Shown here piece by piece: positions 53,071-63,705 of a stretch of DNA of 64,000 bases. Numbering within the stretch: position 1 is the stretch's first letter; every line of letters starts with the position of its first letter. The stretch spans positions 54,016,288 to 54,080,287 of the forward strand of contig NC_090746.1 of NCBI RefSeq assembly GCF_036898095.1, given 5' to 3'. The stretch is from Palaemon carinicauda. Taxonomy: Eukaryota > Arthropoda > Malacostraca > Decapoda > Palaemonidae. Both the position numbers and the translations under genes were made by a program. Under the pieces are notes generated by a model. The model saw only the letters and a program-made list of their open reading frames with translations. It did no database searches and was not told the origin of the DNA.

Positions 53071-53225
53071 AGGAAAAATTGAGGTGGTGTTGACAAGAAG
53101 TACTGGAGTACCTGACCACAGATGGCGCTGGTGAGTACACCCCCCTCTTGTATAGCGATCGCTGGCGTATCCCGTCCGTAGATTTCTGTCGGGCAACGGA
53201 GTTGACAGCTACATGATCATCGGGT
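53071..53225. repeat. DIRS-g right inverted terminal repeat
   Basis: Partner of 46447-46601 in opposite orientation. The outer 16 bases beyond it (53226-53241, gtaagattaatattga) are specific to this end and recur, inverted, in the second half of the ICR. Confidence 0.95.
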
Positions 53226-53238
53226 AAGATTAATATTG

Positions 53239-53241
<3 letters not shown>

Positions 53242-53323
<82 letters not shown>

Positions 53324-53338
53324 TATATATATAAAGAG

Positions 53339-53412
<74 letters not shown>

Positions 53413-53488
53413 TATATACATATATATATACATATATATATATATTTATATATATATATATTTATATATATATATATATATATATATA
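53242..53488. repeat. (TA)n microsatellite right of DIRS-g
   Basis: TA repeats with short interruptions (ttctatatatataaagaga). It mirrors the TA-rich stretch left of the element (46356-46403). Confidence 0.97.
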
Positions 53489-53494
53489 ATGTAA

Positions 53495-53725
53495 AAAGAC
53501 ATATCTACCTGTTCAGAATAAAAGTTTGCAAACATTTTCAACTTACGTAGTTCCATTGATTTATCTGCAAGTTTAGGAAGATCATTCCAAACCTGGTCTA
53601 TACTGAGCTTTATGATAGAGAAGGCAAGACTGTTAGAAATAATTGCATATCCAGCATTATGAACACACTGGATTGTATATCCCTACGCAGTAATGTAAAT
53701 TTCTTGGTAAATTATGTGGGCAGGT
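53495..53725 (-). pseudogene. CR1/L2-like LINE C-terminal fragment
   Basis: The minus strand reads YNAGYAIISNSLAFSIIKLS, then [20 protein letters not shown]. This parallels the C-terminal segment of the LINE at 24967-25527 (NTRYTFIFNSQAFSIMRLS, KLWNNFPNRVVESVELQKF). It is a short, diverged piece with no other part of the element recognised nearby. Confidence 0.72.
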
Positions 53726-55379
53726 AAATTTGTATACAAGTCTTAAAAATTTTTAAATAAGATATACATTTCTAATCCAAATGTATTCACATAAAAATCT
53801 ATTAATTCAAATTTTATAACTATTAACTAAATTTCCATCATGTGTATAAGGAAATCAATGTAAGATATATATTTCATTTACAAATATATTAATTTATAAA
53901 TTCAACAACTCGCAATCTTCTAACTAATAAATGAAAAATTATAAAACCCAAACAGAAAAAAATAAATCCTACTAAGAAGCCAGGAAAGGCTTATCATCTT
54001 CTCATTATGACATTTTTAAAGCTTTCATGACACATCCTCCCTGGGTACCATTATAATTGATTTGTTGGACACATAGTATTCATGAAATATTGCAAATCTT
54101 GTAAGTGGATTACATTTTCTTGTCTGAAGTTTATTGGTTTGAGAGAGGTGAGCTTAAGGGCGATAAATACCCCAATGACGCAACATGAGCAGTACATAAC
54201 GCTTATTTATTCCTGTGGCACAAACAAAAAGGAATCTGGGTTGATCTGAGCTGGAAATATATCACACAAGGCTGTGTATTTGTATCCTAGGAACAATTCT
54301 TATCTAAAGATTTGCAATTTCTTCAGGCCAGGATAGAGTTGCTAAATCTTTTGTGTTAAGCTGCTCCTTGGGTGAGAAGTACTGTCAGGATACAGACTTG
54401 GTTGTTCAATTCTACCCCGTAATGTAAATTTCCCAGAATATTTGTGGCTACGAGAAATGATTCCTGTAAACCATTATCTCACCTGATGTGTGATGCCATG
54501 TTAGTCGGTGCCAGAGCTCTACGTATGAGGCAAATTTCTACATAACTCGAGTAAAACAGTAATTTCATATAAAAACATTGGCCCAGAAGGTAGCAAATAC
54601 CACTGATTAATCAATACCCAGACCAATGCTATACCATATGGAATATTCACCTTTGTAATAGGAATGGAGGACGTAGCATGACCTGTTGAGCAACGAACCT
54701 GCATCTTGTCTTCCCAGCAAAGATATGGCCATCAGATGTGATATGGAAGGACACAGTAATAGAGAAAGGACAGGTATACCTACATTTAACTATTCTGCCC
54801 AGTATACTTAGACAAGATGCTATTCTGTACAGCAGCAGCCCCAGCTGCTACATATGATAGGACATAAAAATATATCAACGGACTTGTGGGCAACGTTCCT
54901 TAGGGACATGGTGAAGGTCATCTAGCTTCACCAGATACTTGCCCTCAATACTTGCACTACTAGGAATTTCTAACAAAAAGCCAAAAATTTCAATGCCACT
55001 GACTTTGTATGCTCTATTTCACAGCAACAAAGCAATAATCTAAAGTGGAGACTCGTGTGTCTGTTTAACTCTGTACAAAGCCAGGTTGAGATGCAGAAGT
55101 CGTCTTATGTCTGCTAATATATACCATACAGTACTATGCGATGTCTTCAACATTCACGTCTAAGATGTTGAGTTCCAAAGATAACATAAGGTCCTCACTA
55201 AGCATAACAGCATCTTGTCAGAATCAACAACAACATGATCTGCTGAGGAAAGAAATCATAGGGGATTCAACTTTCCTCAAGGATAAACACATTTTCAGGT
55301 TATGCGACAAAATTCAGAACAAATAAAAACAATAAGAAACATAACTGCTTGTTGGTACAAAGACCAGAATAAATACTTT
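53726..55379. other. Unassigned, probably intronic sequence
   Basis: AT-rich, without open frames of note. The right part may include the decayed 3' end of DIRS-h, but I cannot prove it. I see no exon, tRNA or tandem array. Confidence 0.4.
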
Positions 55380-56780
55380 TCAAGGTTAAGTCTCTATCTG
55401 TAGCCTAGGTTAATGGTTCAAATGGAGCCTGGATGATAATGCTAAACATGTGATACACATTTCAATTCAGCAATCCGAGCCTGCATGGTGGGAAAAACTG
55501 TCTCAGAATCACGAAAGACCTAAAATAAGGTGAGGTCCAAGCACTTTAGTGACACTGACATAAGAAATCCAACATTCCTTGGTATCTGCTGTAGAACATT
55601 TGACAGTATGCAACATCATCTGCGACAAAAGCAGGACACACTGTGAAGGGAGCAAGGATTAGTTCTACTTCAACAAGATATGCTATAATGAGGATTGTCT
55701 CAGCACCGCAACAAGGTGGCAAACCACTCCAACTCTGGCTAACGAGCAGCCACTGTGGTCATGAGTAGACAATACAAGACTGCTCATACAACAAATCAGG
55801 CTGAAAGATGGATACACTGATATTGTTCCCTGGTTGTTGGGACACATCTACCATGACAGACTAAATATGACACAGGAGAATAGAACATCAAGCTGCTTCT
55901 TCAATCATGTAAAAATAAGTGGTCAACCAAACCTCCCAATTACTTAGTTTCTCGCTACTTCAGGGTGTAAATACCATTCTAAGCAATTGAGGTGATCTGC
56001 TAGTACACTTCAACATCATGGGATGAACCTGGCTTTCAGCTCAGTGGTATATCAAACACTACACTCATGGCCTAACTTTTCAATTTAAACAGCAGAGACT
56101 GTTCATCCCCACTTGTTGACACGTCACAATATTTGTATTGTTATTCATCATGGCAACTGAGTTGGTTCTCCCTCCCCCCCAAAATATATTGAATGAGTGC
56201 AGTACTAGAAATGCTACTCTTACCTTGAGAACGCTAATGTACAGGCGAGAGTAGTTACGAATCTAAACTAATGATATAAACGCCATTCAGGTGTGCACCC
56301 AAAACCCTTCTTCAATGCATCCAAGAAAAAGTACACTTCCAGATGATGAGTTCAGAGGAATTCCCACTGCAGTTGCCATCTTCCACGCACCGAATAAGAT
56401 CTCTCCTAGCTTCCAGGCAGAGATGAACCTGGAATGTTGAGGAATTGTCTGGTGTTGTTCAGTGTCTCTTCAATGCTACTTATAAGATCAAAGACAATTT
56501 GATTTCTCTCACTTAGAACTACCTTTTCCAATGAAGACATGAGACTCGAAATGATCTGCCAAAGCCGAGCCTTCTCCCAGTTCAACAGCCGCCAATAATT
56601 ACAAAATGAGAGGTATCAATTCCAGTCCTAGAACAATTGTACCTTGCAAGAAACCAGAGAAGCTAACCGAGATGGCAAAGTAGACAGATCACAAGCGATT
56701 GACCCCAGGAAGTGAGAGTGAATACCAGTGGAGCCATCAAAAATCTGAAGATCAAGGCTTACAGCTAATAAAGTTCCATT
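55380..56780 (-). pseudogene. DIRS-h: very old DIRS relic
   Basis: Recognised by scattered motifs in the right order on the minus strand: SSLMSSLEKVVL (about 56540-56510; compare GHLVSLEKLV), a DASKEGWG-like RNase H start (about 56350-56300), ARFIP followed by VLADHLN and EWYLHPEVARN (about 56060-55950; RNase H end), and MTTVAARQPELEWFATLL (about 55765-55710; compare LVAPLWPAREWFTEVL). Stops and shifts are frequent. No ITR was identified. The motifs leave little doubt of ancestry, but the boundaries are arbitrary. Confidence 0.65.
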
Positions 56781-57029
56781 GCAGAAAACGTTATTCAAAT
56801 ATAATATAAAATTTCTATACTCTTCTAAGATGTTCCTAGAGTTAACGTTTCCCTCTCGAAGCCTGATTTATATCAATGCTATTCTAAAACTAAATATTTA
56901 CATTGCCTTTCCTTTCAATGGGCCTTGGCCTCTAGTACAATATTGAGAATCTATCAGTTAACGGCAATAACCTTAGTTGGGTATGTCATTGATGCTTTGT
57001 ACTTCAGTTCTCTCATTGACCTCGAGCTA

Positions 57030-57720
57030 TTGTGTCACTGCTTACCTTAGAGGTAGTTGGTTGGCCAGGCCACCAACCACCCATTGAGATATTACTGCTA
57101 GAAAGTTATTGGGTTCTTCAACTGGCCTGACAGTAGTACATTGGATCTCTCTATGGTTTTACGGTTCATTTTTCCTTTGCCTACATATACAATGAATAGG
57201 CTGGTCTATTCTTTCCAAATTCTCCTGTTCCCATAGACTTGACAACACTTCAAGATAACCAAATAATTTTTCTTCGCTCAAGGGGTTAACAACTGCAATT
57301 TAGTTGTCCAGTGGCTACTTTCCTCTTGGTAAGGGTAGGAGGGACTTTACCTATGAAGCAATCTCTTTTAGGAGGACACTCCAAAATCAAACCCTTGTTC
57401 TCTAGTCTTGAACAGTTCAATTTTCTCTGTACCATGGTCTTCCAGTGTCTTGAGGTAGAGTTCTCTTGCTTGAGGGTACACAGCAAACTATTCTCTTATT
57501 TCTCTGTCAACTGTTTTTCTGAAGTGTTTAGGTTATATATGAAAGATGTATATGAATGCTGTTACTGTTCTTAAAATATTTCAATTGTGCATTTAAGTAC
57601 TTCTTTCGTGATTATTTCCTTATATCCTTTCCTTAATAGGCTATATTTCCCTGTTGGAGTCCTTTGGGCTTATAGGATCCTGCTTTTCCAACTAGGGTAG
57701 TAGTTTTATTATTAAAAAAA
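57030..57720 (+). mobile_element. SINE-like element, longest copy
   Basis: Contains the 5' part shared (inverted) with 34985-35235 (gccaccaaccacccattgag, tttgcctacatatac) and the 3' part shared with 13276-13741 and 30510-31035 (accatggtcttccagtgtct, gttctcttgcttgagggtac, tttccctgttggagtccttt). It ends with an AT-rich tail at 57700-57720. No coding frame and no clear polymerase III boxes were found, so whether it is a true SINE or a non-coding LINE derivative is open. Confidence 0.75.
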
Positions 57721-58960
57721 ATGTGTACTCAATGTAATGAAAGTTATTTGCAATCAGATGAGACGTTAGATTTTTGTATAATTCATATGAACTGTTCAAA
57801 GGAGTTATTTTGGGACAATCTTGACCCACATTCTCTTTCTCTATCATGCCAGGGACAATATTGTGATCTAGATTATCACTGTGAGGAATACGAAAGAGTT
57901 ACATGTCCTCTTACAGAGAAACATGCTCAAAAGGTAGTGGATTGATTAATTATTATCAGATATTACATGGCATCTCAACAGCAATGGAGATGGTTGCTAA
58001 CTAGATTAAGGGTTCCAAATATATACGGAAGCTAACATTTCCTTCAGGGGAAAACCCAGATTAGAGTAGACTAGTTGAATACAGTGGGGAAGATGCTCTT
58101 CAATCCACTCAAGCTCCCAATGAGCTTCATTTGTTAAACCTAAGATGACCAGTGAGTCTTTGGACAAAGACAAGGTATTCTAGCCCAATCTACCCAGTTT
58201 TCAAACTTACCAACTCCTTAAGTTTGGCCGACAAGTATTAGTGCACCAGTCAGTAAGGGCTCTAATGATGCACAGTACATGATGGAGTCTACCACATCTC
58301 AACAAACATCATCATCTTTGTCTGCATCTTTTCCCACTTCTATGTGGGGTCGATGTTTCTGGCCAGCGTTCTCCATCTACCTCTGTCCCACACTTCATCA
58401 TCAGTTAATCCCTTTGATCGAAGGTCATCCTTGATACAGTCCATCCACCTTCGCTTTGGTCTCCTCTCTTTCTCGTTCTCAACGAACATCAAACTCTCGA
58501 ATTAGAGCAATTCAGAACCTTCTACAGAAACCCTTGCATTTCCATGATACGGTCTGCTCTTTCGAACTACTGGATTCCAAGATAGAAGCAATAAATATTT
58601 TCCATAGAAATACAAAACTAAGTCCTTTGGTAGGGGTAGACTCTGGAGATAGCTGGTAACGACCAATGAAGAATTACCGAAGAATTACTGCCGCCTTTAT
58701 GCTGATAGAAGTTCCTAGAGAGATATTGCATGGATATGATTTCCTGTGCTAACCACACAAGAAGTAACACCATACTGCAGTGAGTTGGAGGTTATTCAGC
58801 ATCTCCTCAGAGAGAGGGGTTTCTAGTGTCCAAATGCTAAGCAACTCTATACAGTAGATGCTTCTGAAAATTGTTGACAGCAGTTTATCAAGGAAAGTGC
58901 GTGGTATTCACTCAGAAAAACAGGAAAGATGGAGTTGTCAGCATTGACTAAAAGTTTTGA
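57721..58960 (+). pseudogene. DIRS-i: plus-strand DIRS relic (gag motif and YR N-terminus)
   Basis: 57721-57945 is open for 74 codons and contains NLDPHSLSLSCQGQYCDLDY followed by HCEEYE, clearly the Gag Cys motif (DPHSLC-CRG-C-L-D-RCEEC) with the first CxxC Cys changed to Ser. At about 58783-58945 the plus strand reads LEVIQHLLRERGF, stop, then in a shifted frame TAVYQGKCVVFTQ, the core-binding start of a YR (compare DIRS-j LETIQHLLKERGFSQ and VYQAKWRVF). RT is missing. A LINE end (58290-58500) interrupts it. This is the only DIRS copy here antisense to INTS6. Confidence 0.7.
58290..58500 (-). pseudogene. RTE-type LINE C-terminal fragment
   Basis: The minus strand reads RRPKRRWMDCIKDDLRSKGL, then DDEVWDRGRWRTLARNIDPT, the typical C-terminal end of RTE-type EN-RT proteins, and closes with a (GAT)-rich 3' end. 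It is a short 5'-truncated insertion, distinct in sequence from the elements at 8295 and 21281. Confidence 0.75.
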
Positions 58961-58984
58961 ACAATATTGTCCCCCTCAGCATGG

Positions 58985-61415
58985 AATGTAACCAAGGTTC
59001 TTTGATCACTTCAAACATGTCCCTACGAACCTTTGAAGAAAGCCACAGGCTGGGCTTACATCACTTCTAATGGATCCATACAAACCCTTGACAAAAGCCA
59101 CAAGCAGGGCATTGATCACTTCTGATGGGTCCCTACGAACCCTTGAAGAAAGCCACAGACTGGGCTTTGGTCACTTCTGATGGGTCCCTACGAACCCTTG
59201 AAGAAAGCCACAGACTGGGCTTTGGTCACTTCTGATGGGTCCCTACGAACCCTTGAAGAAAGCCACAGACTGGGCTTTGGTCACTTCTGATGGGTCCCTA
59301 CGAACCCTTGAAGAAAGCCACAGACTGGGCTTTGGTCACTTCTGATGGGTCCCTACGAACCCTTGAAGAAAGCCACAGACTGGGCTTTGGTCACTTCTGA
59401 TGGGTCCCTACGAACCCTTGAAGAAAGCCACAGACTGGGCTTTGGTCACTTCTGATGGGTCCCTACGAACCCTTGAAGAAAGCCACAGACTGGGCTTTGG
59501 TCACTTCTGATGGGTCCCTACAAATGCTTGAAGAAAGCCACAGACTGGGTTTTGATAACTTCTAATGGATCCATACAAACCCTTGACAAAAGCCACAGGC
59601 AGGGATTTAATGACTTCTAATGGGTCCCTAAAACCCTTGACAAAAGCCACAGGCAGGGATTTAATGACTTCTAATGGGTCCCTAAAACCCTTGACAAAAG
59701 CCACAGGCAGGGATTTAATGACTTCTAATGGGTCCCTAAAACCCCTTGAAGAAAGCCACAAGCAGGGCATTGATCACTTAAAATGGGTCCCTACAAACAC
59801 TTGAAGCAAGCCACAGACTGGGCTTTGATCACTTCTAATGGGTCCCTACGAACCCTTGAAGAAAGCCATAGACTGGGTTTTGATCACTTCTAATGGGTCC
59901 CCACGAACCCTTGACGAAAGCCACAGGCAGGGTATTGATCACTTCTAATGGGTCCCTACAAACCCTTAAGAAAGACACAGGCTGGGCTTTGATCACTTTT
60001 AATAGGTCCCTATGAACCCTTGAAGAAAGCAACAGACTGGGCATTGATCACTTCAAATGGGTACCTACGAATCCTTGAAGAAAGCCACAGGCAGGGCTTT
60101 GATCACTTCAAATGGGTCCATACAAACCCTTGAAGAAAGCCACAGGCAGGGCTTTGATCAATTCAAATGGGTCCCTACAAAACCATGATGAAAGCCAAAG
60201 GCAGGGCTTTGATCCCTTCCAACGGGTCCCTACGAACCCTTGAAGAAAGCCACAGGCAGGGTATTGATCACTTTTAATGGGTCCCTACAAACCCTTAAGA
60301 AAGACAGAGGCAGGCCTTTGATCACTTCAAATGGGTACCTACGAATCCTTGAAGAAAGCCACAGGCAGGGCTTTGATCACTTCCAATGGGTCCCTACGAA
60401 CCCTTGAAGAAAGCCACAGGCAGGGCTTTGATCACTTCCAATGGGTCCCTACGAATCCTTTAAGAAAGCTACAGGCCGGGCTTTGATCACTTTAAATGAG
60501 TATCTCTGAATCCTTGAAGACAGACACAGGCAGGGCTTTGATCACTTCAAATGGGTACCTACGAATCCTTGAAGAAAGCCACAGGCAGGGCTTTGATCAC
60601 TTCAAATGGGTACCTAGGAATCCTTGAAGAAAGTCACAGGCAGGGCTTTGATCACTTCAAATGGGTACCAACGAATCCTTGAAGACAGCCACAGGCAGGG
60701 CTTTGATCAATTCAAATGGGTCCCTACAAAACCATGATGAAAGCCAAAGGCAGGGCTTTGATCACGTCCAACGGGTCCCTACAAACCCTTGAAGAAAGCC
60801 AAAGGCAGGGTATTGATCACTTTTAATGGGTCCCTACAAACCCTTAAGAAAGACACAGGCAGGGCTTTGATCACTTCAAATGGGTACCTAGGAATCCTTG
60901 AAGAAAGCCACAGGCAGGGCTTTGATCACTTCAAATGGGTACCTAGGAATCCTTGAAGAAAGCCACCGGCAGGGCTTTGATCACTTCAAATGGGTCCCTA
61001 CAAAACCATGATGAAAGCCAAAGGCAGGGCTTTGATCACGTCCAACAGGTCCCTACGAACCCTTGAAGAAAGCCACAGGCAGGGTATTGATCACTTTTAA
61101 TGGGTCCCTACAAACCCTTAAGAAAGACAGAGGCAGGCCTTTGATCACTTCAAATGGGTACCTACGAATCATTGAAGAAAGCCACAGGCAGGGCTTTGAT
61201 CACTTCCAATGGGTCCCTACGAACCCTTGAAGAAAGCCACAGGCAGGGCTTTGATCACTTCCAATGGGTCCCTACGAATCCTTTAAGAAAGCTACAGGCC
61301 GGGCTTTGATCACTTTAAATGAGTATCTCTGAATCCTTGAAGAAAGCCATAGGCAGGGCTTTGATCACTTCAAATGGGTCCCTACGAACCCTTGACGAAA
61401 GCTACAGGCAGGGAC
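58985..61415. repeat. 55-bp minisatellite, about 44 units
   Basis: The unit is approximately tgggtccctacgaacccttg, aagaaagccacaggcagggc, tttgatcacttcaaa (55 bases). Copies at about 59105-59520 are nearly identical (gactgggctttggtcacttctga version). A 54-base variant (gggtccctaaaacccttgac) occurs in a row at 59610-59740. Later units diverge, and longer higher-order blocks seem to recur (for example around 60160-60480 and 61000-61330, where the ...gatccc/gatcacgtccaac... and ...ctttaaatgagtatctctga... variants reappear in the same order). No gene is implied. Confidence 0.95.
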
Positions 61416-61847
61416 CTGGCTTGTCCAAAAGAGTAAGATATATAATGAGCCGTTGAAAATACAATCTACTGATCAATTTCTAATCACAAATAGGTACAGT
61501 ACAGTATATCATAACATGGAAATCCTCTTGTTGAAAACTGCAGCCAACCATGAAACACTGTGGCATGATGTCATTAGGGTGTAGTACAAGATAGTTTTTT
61601 ATCTACTTCTCTACCTTTTCTCCTATACAAACACAGAATATCTTGACCGTATTTCAAACATGCAATGTTTTGAGAAGGAATGCTTGCAGAGTTTAGACCA
61701 TGAAATATACTTTAAGTTAGAGCTTTGCCAGGACATTCTAAGTCCTCTTCTACATTCAAGTTACTAAAGCTTTAAACCATGCTTGTCCACGTTTGAAATC
61801 GTTCTCTGATACCAAGGGGACTGAACAATTTTCTTCTGTAAAATGAC
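61416..61847. other. Unassigned spacer
   Basis: Unique-looking AT-rich sequence between the minisatellite and DIRS-j. I see no exon, repeat or RNA gene. Confidence 0.45.
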
Positions 61848-62079
61848 AAATTCGTAGAAAATTTGTACTTTTCCTAACGATACAAACCTTAGCTATTTAC
61901 ATGGGGTAATTACTTTGGCGACAGCCGATGACGAGCCATAAAGTTTTAACGAGGGTTTCCTACCCCGCCACTAGTTAGCGGGGGTAGGGAGGGGTAGCTA
62001 GCTACCCCTCCCCCCTCACACACACTGGTGATTGATTCACTTTACTTAGAGGTAGGACTTATCTGGCTGGCGGGAACAT

Positions 62080-62170
62080 AACTGTAAATAGCAAAGGTTT
62101 GTATCATTAGGAAAAATACAAATTATCTACGAATTTGTCATTTGTTCCGTAACTGAATACAAACCACGCT
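62080..62170. repeat. DIRS-j internal complementary region
   Basis: The first half (gcaaaggtttgtatcattag, ctacgaatttgtca) is the reverse complement of the left tip at 61848-61900. The second half (tgttccgtaactgaatacaa accacgctatttacatgggg) should be the inverse of the right tip, which lies outside the window. Confidence 0.85.
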
Positions 62171-62656
62171 ATTTACATGGGGTGACTTAACCCTTAGGAA
62201 GGGAGGTAAGTCCCCTGCCATACTGGCTTTGGCTTGCCCGGGGGCCCCGAACCCGAGTTCATAAAGCAACTCAAGGGTTGGGGCCCCTGCTCCTCGCAGA
62301 CAGCTGAGGGACTGCTGCGGCCTACGTAAGTTGTGTGTGAAGGTGAGCAGTGACATGTCCTAGGAAGTTGACCTGGAGTTCTTTAGAAGGAAATCTAGGC
62401 TAGGACTTACCCAATACCACCTCGTCAGGGTATGGGGACATGACAGTATTACAACTTAATACTAGGAACATAAGGAAGCATGGCTTACCTGCAGAGGTTC
62501 GAGGTCAGCTGTGCAAAGGACCCAGGATGCTGTTTTTCTCCAAGAGAAGATGATGATGAAAAGAAAAGGGCCAGACAGATCTTTTCATTCACACAGACTA
62601 AAACCGGGTAACAATGCCCTCAACCCTCTGCTACTTGTCCAATCAGGAGCCTGTGG

Positions 62657-63705
62657 TTAGACCAGCTGTTGTGCAGCCACCACAGGGCAGATAGAAAACG
62701 TATCGAGCCTTCTGTGTGTCACGTCTTGCAGGTAGTGGGCCGTGAAGGTGGTCTGACGCTTCCACACCCCAGCTTGCAGGACTTGCGTCACCGAAAAGTT
62801 CTTCTTGAAGGCCAGGGACGTAGCTACGCCCCTGACATCATGCGCCCTAGGGTGCCGTGACGGAGGAGGGTCAGAACTCAAGGCCAGGTGGATCACCTTG
62901 CGGATCCAGGCCAAGACGGTTTTCTTGGTGACCCTCCTCTTCGTTTCCCCGGTGCTAACAAATAGGTCTCGCACCTGGGGGCGGACTGCAGCTGTTCTTT
63001 TAAGATACAACCTCAGACTCCTGACTGGGCACAGTAGGAGATGGTCTGGGTCATCTGTTACAGAACGAAGACTCGAGACCTGGAAAGAGTCGAACCTAGG
63101 GTCCGGCACTCCTGGGTTCTGAGTCTTAGCAACAAACTCAGGGACGAAGCCAAACGTTACCTCCCCCCATCCCCTTGAATGGGCGACGTCGTATGAGAGA
63201 CCATGCAGTTCGCCGACTCGCTTGGCCGAGACCAAGGCTAGCAGGAACACCGTCTTCCAGGTAAGGTGGCGATCAGAAGCCTGGCGTAATGGTTCGTAGG
63301 GAGGCCTCTTAAGAGACCTGAGGACCCAAACCACGTTCTAAGGAGGAGGTCTCACTTCCGACTGAGGGCAGGTAAGTTCGTAACTCCGTATGAGAAGAGA
63401 CAGTTCCAGCGAGGAGGAAATGTCCATTCCTTTGAGCCTGGAGGCAAGACTTAAGGCTGAGCGATAGCCTTTCACTGCCGAGACTGAAAGGCGCATTTCT
63501 TCCCGCAGATACACAAGGAACTCCGCTATTGCTGGTAAAGTGGCATCGAGGGGAGAGATACCCCTTCCACGGCACCAACCACAGAAAACTCGCCACTTCG
63601 CCTGGTAGACTCCTGCGGATGACCTGCGCAGGTGGCCAGACATCCTTTCCGCAACTCGTTGCGAAAATCCTCTCTCTTTGAGGAGATGCTGGATAGTCTC
63701 CAGGC
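62657..63705 (-). pseudogene. DIRS-j tyrosine recombinase with one TAG
   Basis: The core-binding part is LETIQHLLKERGFSQRVAE and VYQAKWRVFCGWC (63705-63560). The catalytic domain is at 63334-62657 with VSAKRVGELHGLS (Arg), AHDVRGVATSLAF (His, Arg), VWKRQTTFTAHYLQD (Tyr). The frame is continuous except for TAG at 63338-63340, where other copies have the Trp of VRVPQWD, so a single G to A change inactivates it. All four catalytic residues remain. The 5' end overlaps the RT C-terminus. Confidence 0.9.

Larger units (their letters stand above)
46404..53241 (-). mobile_element. DIRS-g: complete, coding-competent DIRS1-like retrotransposon
   Basis: 6.84 kb on the minus strand. The left ITR is 46447-46601 and the right ITR 53071-53225, almost perfect inverted copies of about 155 bases. 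The tips differ: the left is 46404-46461 and the right 53206-53241. The ICR at 46646-46737 contains the inverse of both tips back to back. Three intact genes follow from right to left: gag (52859-50091), RT-RNase H-MT-like (50293-48032) and YR (48326-47133), each overlapping the next. No stop or frameshift was found. No target-site duplication is seen, as expected for YR integration. TA-rich DNA flanks both ends. Confidence 0.95.

Noticed and set aside
58985..61415. CRISPR-like array
   Set aside because: Units are contiguous 55-base tandem repeats without unique spacers, in an intron-bearing eukaryotic genome.
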